64,000 bases of DNA, taken from Cyrtodaria siliqua. Taxonomy: Eukaryota > Mollusca > Bivalvia > Adapedonta > Hiatellidae. The stretch lies in contig JAWPHD010003084.1 of assembly GCA_037043455.1 (NCBI GenBank), positions 62,001 through 126,000 of the forward strand. Reading direction: 5' to 3'. A program made the translations under genes and the position numbers. The notes below the pieces were generated by a model that saw only the letters and a list, made by a program, of their open reading frames with translations, was not told where the DNA came from and did no database searches. This document shows, piece by piece, positions 54,285 to 64,000 of this stretch (position 1 is the stretch's first letter; each line of letters opens with the position of its first letter).

Positions 54285-57200
54285 AGGGTCCACAGCCTGT
54301 CCGGTCATCGTATAATTAAAGAGGAAAGCATAGTGGCGAACTGTAAAAGGGTCGACCACCAAGCATGCAGAACGTTGCAAAATGATAGAGTCATAACCTC
54401 TTTTGATAAACTTTTTAACAAGTTTAACAAAGATAGTATGAAAGAAATCATGGCCAAGAATCTTACGAAGTTTATAAATCACATCACCATAGAAGTCAGT
54501 TGTGATAGTCCTTGTCGCAGAAGAGTCCTTAAATTACATTTATATTTGGAAAGAGGATCAGGGTTACGATAATAAAATTTTGCAAAGGTTTTACGAAGTT
54601 TATGGTAACGGTAACACTGATTGAGTAACTTTTTAGTTATACAAAGATTACGAATATTAAAGTCCTCAACTCGAGTACAAGCTCTAGAAAAACAAATAAG
54701 TTGAGATAGATTACCCCATAAAAAGTTGCTCGGGGAACATCCCCATCCAAGTGGGGATAATTAACAATGTCAAAATTAAAATCATCTCTCTTGTCATAGA
54801 TTTTGTTAATTATTTTACCATTTTCAATCGAGAGATCTAAATCAAAAAAAGAAGCGTTATTATCAGATATATTTTCTTTATTAAGCCGAATTTCTTTAGG
54901 ATAAATATTATGAACCATAGTTGGAAAGAAAGGGTTGTCAATGTTCAATATGTCATCCAGATACCGAGAGGTATCATAAAAGGCTTCAATAACATCTGCC
55001 TGGGTATCTTGTGAAAGACTCAACATGAAATCCCTTTCATAGCAAAATAAAAACAAATCTGCGACAAGTGGTGCACAGTTCGTACCCATAGGGATACCAA
55101 CAATTTGTCTATACACGGAGGTACCATACCTGACGAAAATATTATCAAATAGGAAGGTGAGTGCTTCACAAACTTTATAGCAAGTCCACATAGTATAATT
55201 GTCTAAACTGCCGTTAGTGAAAAACGCTTTAATATTAAAACATGCCAAAAATGTAGTATTTTCTCTAGCGAATGTTTTTTAAATCAGAGAAATTAGCTTG
55301 TCTTTAATAAGATGATGTGATAAGGTTGTATATAGTGTAGAGGTCATAAGTACTTATTGATGAAACTTGACCTTTATTGAAAATTTTATCAAGAAAGATC
55401 AAGAAAGTTTCCTGAATTTTTTATAGACCAAAATAAATTAATCCCAGAGTTTTCATAAGTTTTATCACAATATAGTTTAACGTGATCTTTAACGGCAGTA
55501 AGACAAGAAGTTAAAAGTTTGGAGATGTTTGTTGTGGTGCAGGCACTAGAATTAGAAATAAAGCGAGCCTTATATGGATTTTTATGTAATTTAGGAATCC
55601 AGTAATGGTAGGCAGTTTATTTTGCTTATCGTTTACACCAGCCTTGAAAGTAGTGCACCGAGTGATATGTGCGGAAACAACATCATCCTCAGTAGAATTA
55701 ACTGAGTATACGAATTGGTGCTGCCGAGTTCCAGAGATAAAACATTGACGTAATGTAGGCGTCAAACAATAATTACATTATTAGCTGCTTTATCTGCAGG
55801 AACTAAAACAAATTTATTATGAAATTCCTGAATTCCCGATTTTAGATTACGAAAGGAAAACCTAGGTCTCGGAGGTAGTAAAGAGGGGTTAGCATTATAA
55901 AAGTTAATACGTGTATCTATAATTTTAAGAATAGACTTTTTCCAAGTAGAAAGCGAGTTTAGGTCCGCATGTTCTCTACGACACAATTTTATAATAAAAT
56001 CTTCAATGGAGTGGGCGATCTGGGCACGACAGGCATTAAAATCAATAGCTGAAGGTAATCTATATTTAGGACCTTTCGAAAACAAATGCAAATTTCGAAA
56101 TCAAAATTACCAGTGATGACATGACCTGCCGGAGCATAGCAAAATGTTGATGTGTTGCATTCACATTCCTTAGGAGTATTATGTACTATATCAAGGTCAG
56201 AAACTATTTTGTTGTAGTTGAAAATAATATTTCTAATAGGCTTTTTATACAAATTACAGATCTTTCGGAATTTTTGAAATATTTTGGGATAGAATCAACT
56301 ACATGAGTATCCCGAAAAATACTAGGCATGTCAATGAAATCAATACCTTTATTAATATATAGTAGTTTTAGAAAATGCCTGACGTGATCCGACTCCTTGT
56401 CAATATGGGGTGAGAGAACATGTTGTGTGTAGCTTTGAACTATGGAAGCAGTGTTATACAAGGGATCTGTACGAATGAAAATTTTGTCGGCTTCCTCGTC
56501 GATCAACTTTAGTGAAGAAATAGACAAAGAGGTAAGCCGTGAAAGCATAGAGTGCTTTCCAGACTGTTTAAAAATAGTATGTAAATCAGCGACAGAAATA
56601 ATTACACGCGATTTACGTTTGATGTTACCATTACGCCTAAGACCATGAGACCTAAATTTACGCTTTCGAATAGAAAATATAGAAAAAATGTCAATATTAG
56701 GATCTTTAGAAATATTTCCTTTTTGATAAATATTGTCATTAAGGCCGAGTGGATAAGGTGTCTGTAAGTTTTTCATCCACTTAAGTTCTGCAATATGTCT
56801 AGCTTTTATTTTGAAGCTTTTAGTAGCATCATTATCAAAAAATAAATATTCAACCGGTTGAACAGTTACGTAATTAAAATTATGACCTGACTGACGAAAG
56901 TGTTGGTACAAGTAATTTTTTAACTTTTTAGGATTACTTGCATTATATTTGTGTTTACGAAATCGAACTTTTAAGGATCGACCTGTTTGTCCAACATATT
57001 GTATACCGCAAAGTGGTGCATTTCAAGTCAGAACATAAATGACGTGAGTAGTACGTCAATCAACATTTGAAGCTAGACATACATTTAACAATCTACCATT
57101 AACAGCTGATTTAATAGTGGACTTGCACGATAAATAATTGCAACAACTGCACCTCTTAGCATTGCACTTATAAATAGAGGGAAACACCCTGCGTCTTCAA

Positions 57201-57470
57201 TGAACTAAATGATTTCTGAAAGGAGATTTTATATGGTATTTCCTCAAAACAGGTGATCCTAGAGGAGTTACGGAAACTTTTGAACCATTATTAAAAATCT
57301 TGGTAATATTATTAGAAGGAACATGAAACGAGGTTGCCGAATGAAGATTTAAAGGTGTTAGGCGTACATATGGTTTAGTTCTAAGAAATGAAGAGTTATT
57401 TTGTGGAATTTGTATTGATGACGCATAGTGTAACCGAAGAGGTGAAAAATTTATTTTTAAAGTTTTAGCT
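54267..57470 (-). pseudogene. PLE polyprotein: N-terminal GIY-YIG nuclease + RT, with in-frame TGAs
   Basis: From about 57470: N-terminal region (RTKPYVRLTPLNLHSATSFH), zinc-type Cys cluster YKCNAKRCSCCNYLSCKS, then the nuclease THVIYVLT-stop-NAPLCGIQYVGQTG and RFRKHKYN, all in one frame to about 56270. Next, after a frameshift, KPIRNIIFNYNKIVSDLDIV and the CxC linker NTPKECECNTSTFCYAPAGH. RT follows: SKGPKYRLPSAIDF, FVLVPADKAANNVIIV, IVGIPMGTNCAPLVAD, SRYLDDIL and NYPHLDGDVP. The C-terminal part is FVKLVKKFIKRGYDS and ends at TAA 54267. In-frame TGA lies at 57197-57199, 57056-57058, 57023-57025 and 55762-55764; the last three stand where PLEs normally have Cys. Frameshifts near 56265, 56090, 55715 and 55600 and an in-frame TAA near 55280 show the copy is dead. 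Confidence 0.85.
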
Positions 57471-58679
57471 TAAAGACTCATAATTGTTTTTATGGAGAGT
57501 AATACCATTCTGTGAAAAGCGAAATAAGGGCCAATAAGTATTTATTAGAGATACGAAATAGAATCGTATCAAAGATCCATAAGAAATAATATTAGTAAAC
57601 TTACGGACTGTTAAAAGAGGTCCAAAACTCACGTCAGTGTCTAATGCAAGAAAATGAGGAAAGTTAAGGAAAACCCTAATAAAACTTTATTAGATATAAT
57701 TATGGTAGTCGATCATTAATTAAACGACATTAATTTGATAGCACTGTATAATATGTGCATTAGTTAACGTTGAGAGGACATGCATGTACACATGCATGTG
57801 TGTATAACTCATTAATTGTAATATAGGAATAAATTGATACCGTTGTATATTAGGTGCTTTGGTTAACAGTGGTTACCGGTGAGGTGCTATACTTGTATAT
57901 ATGCCGATGAGTTTTACATGGTATTGTAGAATACGTATACATTGCTACACTTCATAATTAGAGAGCGGCTCACATATATTTACTAGATAATGATTTGTTT
58001 GTGTACTAATAATTGTATAAGATTGTTGTGAATGAACCGACATCTAAAAGTATGTATTATTACAGCCTAAGCCTCCCGGAGTGGAGCTAAACCTTTAGGG
58101 TGTGTAGGCCCTCTAGGTGATTTAGCGGGAATCAACGCATGACGTAACGAGCGGTGGAGACGGTCCCCGTACCTGGACAATGGTCAGATTATTATAGTAG
58201 CAACAACCCCCGGGACAGGTGGTGGGCTCGTCATCAGTCCTCAGCGGAGGAACTAAACCCACAACCTCGACGGAGGTTATTCATTGCGTTATCATAGATA
58301 TCGCGTCATCTTAGTCATCGCGTCACCAACCCTTATAGAAGGCTTTTGATGACAATCACCCATCATTGGAGTCGCACATCATATTCATGAGATCTCGTGC
58401 ATCATTCTTTGTAACGTTTGTGATCATCAATATTGTTGTAACTGCAACAACACGTTTGTGTCATATATAGTCATTCAGTATTTTTGATAATACTACGAAC
58501 GTCTTAAACGTTCATGAAAACAGTCTTCTTCATATTTCATCTGTGTATTCGCTTGTTTTTCTTGATAATTGTATAATATAGTGAACATAATTGCATTAAA
58601 CGTATGTAAATGCAGTCACCGTCATTGATTCTTTCCTGACTTAATCCCAACCACTAGGTTCATCTTGCGACAGATGGTC

Positions 58680-58885
58680 GACTGCAATCGATGTGCATTT
58701 AAAATATCATAACAACCAGATATCATTCATCCATCCACTAACTAAGTATTTCTTATACGCATTACATATACGACTGCGCCATAATACAAGTAACAGCAAA
58801 TTAACTGGAAATTAACTGGCAAATTATTTTCTGATTTACTCATTGCACACACATGACTTTCTTTTATCCTATAAGACTAAATTAT
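58680..58885. other. spacer after solo LTR
   Basis: No feature recognised. Confidence 0.4.
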
Positions 58886-58887
58886 GG

Positions 58888-59063
58888 CAAAAGTGTTGCT
58901 GTGAAAGGAACTGATGTTCTTGGTTTCATACCTAGAAAATATACAGACAATGTAGATCACACTTCCAGAACCATGGTGGTCTTGACACATTTCATGCTAT
59001 GGGTATCTTTGCAACAGTCACCCCTGAGGTGAAATACGTTGCTCCAAGACCGAAGATTTAAAC
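58888..59063 (+). pseudogene. fragment of a TE-associated protein (DNVDH...TFHxMG motif)
   Basis: Frame 1 reads NYGKSVAVKGTDVLGFIPRK, YTDNVDHTSRT. A one-base shift within ACCATGGTGGT gives NHGGLDTFHAMGIFATVTPE, ending APRPKI-stop at 59061-59063. Proteins with DNVDH followed by 'LDG..TFHGMGII..VTP' are frequent as uncharacterised, probably transposon-linked genes in invertebrates. The match is to this short signature only. Confidence 0.35.
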
Positions 59064-59064
59064 C

Positions 59065-59435
59065 AGTATAATATATTATATAATTCCCAAATATGTATCC
59101 AAACTTTTAGCTGATAAACTTTAATATGAATGAATGTAATCGTGACTTGGTAGGGACCCGTAGTTAAGATAAAACACTTCTTCATATATTTCCATATTTA
59201 ATCAATCAATTGATTAAATCAATCGATAACCACTGAAATGTAGTTAAAGAAATTCGTGGATTCACATGTCTCCCCTAACGGGGGCTGGACTTAAAAATAA
59301 AAAGGTCAATGATGCTTAACTGAAAGTTTGTAAACATTTTAGTAACTAATAACAATCGAGTTTGCCGTTTGCTGAGATGACATTTTAGTGGATTTGTTTA
59401 AAAACGAAATGCCATTCTATTAAAAACAAGAGTTC
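59065..59435. other. spacer
   Basis: No feature recognised. Confidence 0.4.
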
Positions 59436-59439
59436 CACT

Positions 59440-60015
59440 GTTATTGGTCCGATCTGGCTGGTTTTCGAACTTATGCGAGCTTTCATTGACATTAACAATC
59501 TAGTAAAGTTTGGTAAAGATCGAATGAAAAAAGAAGGCCTTTGGCCAAGAGAGCTTAAAATCATCAGCTCCAAAAAGTAGGTCAAGGTCATAGATGAAAT
59601 CCAGGCATCCAAAAAAAGATGCACTACCGAATACACAACTATGTCAAAATTGAATATGTTTTCTTCCAAAGATTAAGCTATACATTAGGTTTAAAACATC
59701 TAGTGCATAATTCTAGTTCATGATAAAGTGATGTAAATGTAACAATTAAAGTTATCTGCCCTTTGCTTGGATGGTGAAGGTCACATCCTTTATAGACATT
59801 TGCTTTGTCACGTTGCAATGTACCACTCAAGATACAACTATAAGCAAAGTTTGAAAGGTCTTAGTGCATACAGTTTGTGAAAAAGTGACTTAAACGCCAA
59901 AGTTGAAGGTAAAAATCATAAGGCTATCTGCCCTTGCTTGGAGGGTCAAGGTCACTTCCAAATTTGCTTTTTTCACGTTGCGATGTACCACTCAAGATAC
60001 AAGGCTATAATGAGA
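59440..60015. repeat. family B unit (inverted) and a 180 bp tandem repeat
   Basis: 59440-59560 carries GATCTGGCTGGTTTTCGAAC and TTTCATTGACATTAACAATC (family B reversed). 59575-60015 has about 2.5 units with CTGCCCTT[TG]GCTTGGA, GTCAAGGTCAC and CAATGTACCACTCAAGATAC. Confidence 0.75.
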
Positions 60016-60019
60016 TTTT

Positions 60020-60655
60020 AGGGACACATATAATTATAGGTTGTTCGCGTCTCCTTATTTAACATATACAATTAACATAGTTACGCGTCTCATAAGTTAC
60101 GCGTCTCATATTGCTTACATGTGAATACAAAAGACATATATTTCCGTTAGATTTAAACACATAGAATACAAATCAAGCTCTCCACATGTCATTCCATTAT
60201 GTGCAATGAAATACCTCACTTAAAGTATTCTTATTCAAAATATATACAGATATTAAAACGTACAAAGTGATACAGATTTTGGAACACTTTCTTTTCACAC
60301 AATTTACACAGTTTTTGCAATTTATCAACACCATTCCTAACATATGAATATATCATAAAATATAAATTTACCCAAATTCCACCTTCCTTAATTTGCACTC
60401 TATACTCTAAAACTAGTAGTTTATATTACGTATTTAATTAACTTTATAAAGTGTCCAACTTGAATTATACAATTTGAGAAAACTACATTTTAATATTCTA
60501 GATATTTTCCTTTTAACTATTTTCTTCCAACTGCCCAGAAGGTAGGTACATGATTAAGGTGGTAAAATATAAAACCAATAAATCTGAAGTATTATGAACG
60601 GGCCATTTAATTGTTCAATCAAAATAATGTTACACTTCAATACACATATCAATAT
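60020..60655. other. AT-rich spacer
   Basis: No feature recognised apart from ACGCGTCTCATAAGTTACGC-type words at 60085-60110. Confidence 0.4.
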
Positions 60656-60659
60656 ATTG

Positions 60660-60790
60660 GTCACTTTTACAGGTATACTTCCCATAATACAGTTAAAGGT
60701 ATACTTCCTTCCATAAGCTTAAAGATACACATTCTACTATATAGTTAAATGTACACTTCACATACTATAATTAAAGGTACTTATCGTAAT
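60660..60790. repeat. short degenerate tandem repeat, about 40-45 bp
   Basis: Three to four units with AGTTAAA[GT]GTA[CT]ACTTC. Confidence 0.6.
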
Positions 60791-60882
60791 CAACCTAAGT
60801 ATTTAAAAGAATAAAAAACAATCACATCTTTAGTGAAAACTGACTATCACATGAACACTTGCAAGACCTTCATACACTAGAT

Positions 60883-61420
60883 GGGGGACGTCCGTAACCG
60901 AGTGGTTTAGTCTCTGTCTAGAAACACAGACCTAATAACATAATAATATGTCTGTGCTTGAAACACAGACCTAATAACATAATAATATGTCTGTGCTTGA
61001 AACACAGACCTAATAACATAATAATATGTCTGTGCTTGAAACACAGACCTAATAATATAATAATATGTCTGTGTTTGAAACACAGACCTAATTACATATT
61101 GATGACTGTGCTTGAAACACATACCGAATAACATAATAATATGTCTGTGCTTGAAACACAGACCTAATAACATAATAATATGTCTGTGCTTGAAACCATT
61201 TGCCCTCTGCGTTGTGGGTTTGAGTCCTCATGTGATAATCTTTTTATGCGAGGAAGCTATCCAGATGGTCTGGAGGAAGTCGGTTTTGATTCAACCCAGA
61301 TGTCCGCCCGTGCACGAAAATTGCCCGGAGGGGCAACTGGGTTTTCCTCCACGTATGGAAGCTGGAAAGTCGCCAAGTTACCCTAGTTATTGGTGCATCT
61401 ATAAAATCCAATTCAATTCA
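60883..61420 (+). mobile_element. tRNA-Ser-like SINE with expanded anticodon loop
   Basis: Head GGGGGACGTCCGTAACCGAG..GTGG carries the A box; GGGTTTGAGTCC is the B box (one mismatch). The body and tail match the SINE at 1002-1185 and end in CCAATTCAATTCA. The head is interrupted at 60922-61192 by seven 39 bp palindromic units. Without them the loop would read CTTGAAA, the anticodon loop of tRNA-Ser(UGA). Confidence 0.8.
60922..61192. repeat. seven tandem 39 bp units: 32 bp palindrome + CTTGAAA
   Basis: Units begin at 60922, 60961, 61000, 61039, 61078, 61115 and 61154. Each has CACAGAC...GTCTGTG (reverse complementary ends) and a 7 bp spacer CTTGAAA; the first is preceded by CTAGAAA. The fifth unit is 37 bp. 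The palindrome recurs alone at 23805-23839. Confidence 0.92.
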
Positions 61421-61424
61421 TACA

Positions 61425-62165
61425 ATGCAAACCTGCTCAACATTATGATTATTGTGACCCTGGAGATAATTATGGAATTGGTTTATTCTAAGTAAACAAG
61501 AAACGTCCACATCCTGGACAATCGTCTGTCATCTTTATGCCCATTAGAAAAAAGAGTTTCACAGGCATATGCTTTATCATGTGCTTTACAACAGAGCAGG
61601 CAATACGCTATAATGTGAACCCGACCCTTGTGGCGGAGAGCTATCGAAATCAACCAAAACAAACGCACAGAAACTGATGTAATCAACACGGTTCTAAGTT
61701 TTGGGGGTTTCCGTCTTAAGATGAGTTCCCTATGAAGCACATGTATGTAACATAATGGCGTTCCGGAATACAAGAGGTAATGCAATCAATCAATGAATAT
61801 GCTCAGTGGAAAATCTTCATCAAGATCAATTAGCATGGCTTATAGCATCGGCACTTTGATGTCAAAATGATAGAGCATTCCAATTCTGAATGTGCCAACT
61901 GATGACTAAGATTGTTTGGTGGTCATTGATGATTAAATAACATGTCTAGATGAAAATGTCACAGACGTGACAGGTCGACTGGAAGTTGATAATGATGTAA
62001 AAGAAGGTGTGTGGATACGTGACCTCATCAACTGTTTCAGGCATAAGATTAACAGTCTGAACTAACACAATTTGAAACATGCCGATTATCGTTTCAATAT
62101 CTTGACAAGGTTGAAATTCTTCCCGATTCATTAAGGCTAAAATATCAAGTGACTGGGTTATTTAC
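61425..62165. other. spacer
   Basis: A 100-codon minus ORF (61483-61785) has no recognisable motif. No exon or repeat is called. Confidence 0.4.
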
Positions 62166-62169
62166 ATTG

Positions 62170-64000
62170 CAGGATTTTCAATCAATATCAATATTTTATT
62201 AGTGATACAGGCCACCGGCCAAAACACATAAAATGTATACAATATATTTATCATAAATTTACACGTGGTTTGGTTGTTATGCATAAGTGTACAATTAACT
62301 AACACTACTAGCAATACAATACTATTACTATTATATAACAGTACATACTAATCATGAATAAATTCACTTCGTTTAACGAAAGCATGGTAAAGAAACATAG
62401 CTATATGTTTTATAACACTTTCATTTTTACATGACATGACAATATTAAACTTGTGTTTGTTAGGAAAATCATGGTACTTTATAGGAATATAAAAAGATCT
62501 TAAATCATGATAGAATGGGCATATCAGTAGAAAATGATATTCGTCTTCTATAACATTATTATGATGAAAACACACACGAATCTCTCTAGGCATACCTACA
62601 TGCCGTCCTTTCTCTATGAGTAGAGAGTGAGAGGATGTTCTAAAATATACCATAGCTACATTTCCTAATATTTAACACATTTAAATAATTTTCTACAACA
62701 ATTTCAGATTTAAAATATCTATACAAATGCAGCTTTGCATTACCCTCTACTTGTTCGCTCCACTTCTGTATATATTGGTCTCTGAGCCTTAACTCAAATT
62801 GCTTTCTAAAAAACATTTTCATTGACAACACTCTGCCGTTCCCATATATATCCAACGCTATTATAATACAAATTGTGTTTTAGTTTTGTTACCCAATTTT
62901 CATATCCATGACTACCTAAAAAAATCAACATTACATAGCATTTTTTAACATATCTTATGCAAGCCAATACTTTATACATATTTTGTTGGCTGCTATATAC
63001 ATCGGGTATCTACCACAATCAGCCATTACTGCTGCATTGCATGCATTTATAGATGCATTCATAAAACGTTTACAAGCATACATATGAACCCTTTTAATAC
63101 ATTCAGTTCTGATCCGTAAAGAAATACCGGATTTATTGTTGAGTCAAATAGTTTAAAATATATACTGTAAGGTATCGGGGTTAGCTCACTTAATGAAGCT
63201 AGCATAGCAACTAATACACGTTTTGCCAGTGCATTCGCAATCTGGTACATAGATAATTGACATGTAAAAAACAATCCAACAAAATATAACCTCTTACAGC
63301 TTCGATCTGTTCCCCATCATAAAACCACTTCTCTGCTCTTGCTAAATGTCCACCATTTTTTAAAAACAACACTCTTAGTTTTATCAGTATTCACTTTCAG
63401 CTTCCATATATTACAATACTGATATAATAAGTCAAGTTTCTTTTGTAGACCATTTACAGTACCTGCTATCAGTGCCACATCATCAGCAAACAATAGTAAT
63501 ACTATTTCTACAACATCAGGTGTTAACTGCACTCCATGTAACCCCCTATTACACATTTCTTCACTCAGTTCATTAATAAATAATGAAAATAAAATTGGAC
63601 TGAGAACACAGCCCTGTCGTAAACCTCTTGGACAATCAAAATATTCAGCACATTTTTCATAGGCTTTCACACAACTTTAACGTTTTGATATATGCTTTGT
63701 ATTGATTGCAACAGTTTTCCTTTTATTCCACCTTTTCTAAGGACTGTAAGGACTGTAAACAATTTACTTCTATTTACCCAATCAAAAGCTTTCATAAAAT
63801 CTACAAATGCCACAAATAGCTCTTTACCGTTTTTACATAGAATAGTTTATTTCATGCAAAAGGCCATAGACCCATGAGTACACAAATGCTTATTTAACAA
63901 TATACAAAATATCAATAGGTGGTGATACAGTATACATAGTACCTATTATCAAGTGATTAAGCATGGTTCAACTGAAGTATACTTGTTGTAGCAATGAAGT
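62170..64000 (-). pseudogene. LINE reverse transcriptase, decayed, 5' part beyond window
   Basis: Minus strand from the window end: KAFDWVNRSKLF-like text near 63.75 kb, then RGLRQGCVLSPILFSLFINE, LLLFADDVALIAG (catalytic DD) and LKVNTDKTKSVVF at 63.32-63.67 kb. After a frameshift, AKRVLVAMLASLSELTPIPY (63.06-63.27 kb). Then LRLRDQYIQKWSEQVEG (62.64-62.86 kb) and RTSSHSLLIEKGRHVGMP with EDEYHFLLICPFY (62.35-62.65 kb), the post-RT region with a degenerate zinc-type motif. The frame is broken at least three times. The non-LTR clade was not assigned. Confidence 0.8.

Larger units (their letters stand above)
53741..57672 (-). mobile_element. Naiad-type Penelope-like element
   Basis: Minus-oriented, about 3.9 kb, inserted in the solo LTR. 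Order 5' to 3': N-terminal region, Cys-rich zinc motif, GIY-YIG nuclease, CxC linker, RT with YLDD, C-terminal helix region, SECIS-like hairpin, 3' tail. Nuclease before RT plus a CxC linker is diagnostic of the Naiad/Chlamys group of PLEs, not canonical Penelope. The tail (53741-54131) recurs alone at four other sites in the window. Exact ends are blurred; no target-site duplication was recognised. Confidence 0.85.
53290..58672 (+). mobile_element. solo LTR of the Gmr1-like family, split by a PLE
   Basis: 53290-53740 (GGTCACAAAAT, TCGAGTAGAGCGTATTGGTC, CTCCATCTTGTTTGGCGATG) and about 57675-58672 (CTTTATTAGATATAATTATG, GCATTAGTTAACGTTG, GGAGACGGTCCCCGTACC, CCAACCACTAGGTTCATCTT) together match the reverse complement of the full LTR at 31980-33548, in order. 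No gag-pol is attached. It ends at TTGCGACA. Divergence from the 32 kb LTR is high, so this is an old copy. Confidence 0.8.

Noticed and set aside
56442..56648. 68-codon plus-strand ORF
   Set aside because: Antisense shadow of the PLE nuclease-RT linker region.
60883..61260. Functional tRNA gene
   Set aside because: A and B boxes are present, but the molecule continues into a SINE body, the anticodon region is interrupted and the acceptor stem does not close.

Overview
This 64 kb window is eukaryotic, AT-rich and very repeat-dense, and it contains spliced gene fragments. It most likely comes from a bivalve mollusc, probably a clam. The grounds are the repeat families (tRNA-derived SINEs with an ATTCA-type tail, long degenerate 120-170 bp tandem blocks), a Gmr1-type Ty3/gypsy element, and a Naiad-type Penelope-like element (PLE) with in-frame TGA codons at Cys positions, a trait reported from clam Naiads. 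No bacterial or organellar genes, rRNA genes, stand-alone tRNA genes or CRISPR arrays were seen.

Layout. 0.36-1.6 kb: integrase-core pseudogene (minus strand) split by a SINE. 1.6-8.3 kb: satellites, a second SINE, a PLE 3' fragment and minisatellites. 8.7-9.9 kb: C-terminal piece of a LINE ORF2 (minus). 10.8-12.4 kb: hexanucleotide repeat and an array of GGTGCACC palindromes. 13.6-15.7 kb: FG-repeat nucleoporin exons (plus, p58/p45-like) with a tandem exon duplication. 16.5-23.4 kb: interspersed repeats, a 279 bp tandem unit and a long foldback. 24.4-38.8 kb: a putative plus-strand gene with a first exon at 24.43 kb and terminal exons at 37.6-38.8 kb encoding a BEN-like C terminus. Its presumed intron holds a defective Gmr1-like LTR retrotransposon (27.98-33.55 kb, minus) and a 3 kb minisatellite of 18 bp units. 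38.9-48.7 kb: solitary PLE tails, foldbacks and tandem repeats, plus two phase-matched exons (41.52 and 48.73 kb), the second coding a C-terminal membrane anchor. 48.9-50.7 kb: minisatellite of 43 bp units. 50.8-51.3 kb: two small overlapping minus-strand ORFs of unknown origin. 53.3-58.7 kb: a plus-oriented solo LTR of the Gmr1-like family split by a 3.9 kb Naiad-type PLE (minus). 60.9-61.4 kb: a SINE whose tRNA head is expanded by a 39 bp palindromic unit. 62.2-64 kb: a decayed LINE running off the window (minus).

The PLE is the most informative system. GIY-YIG endonuclease lies upstream of the reverse transcriptase and a CxC linker joins them. Its early in-frame stops are all TGA and three sit where PLEs normally have Cys. 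A hairpin with the layout of a form-2 SECIS straddles the 3' stop codon. The copy is also broken by frameshifts, so it is a fossil. The second notable system is a 32-35 bp palindromic micro-element flanked by 7 bp direct repeats, inserted in the anticodon loop of the SINE's tRNA-like head. All family calls come from reading motifs by eye; no database search was possible.
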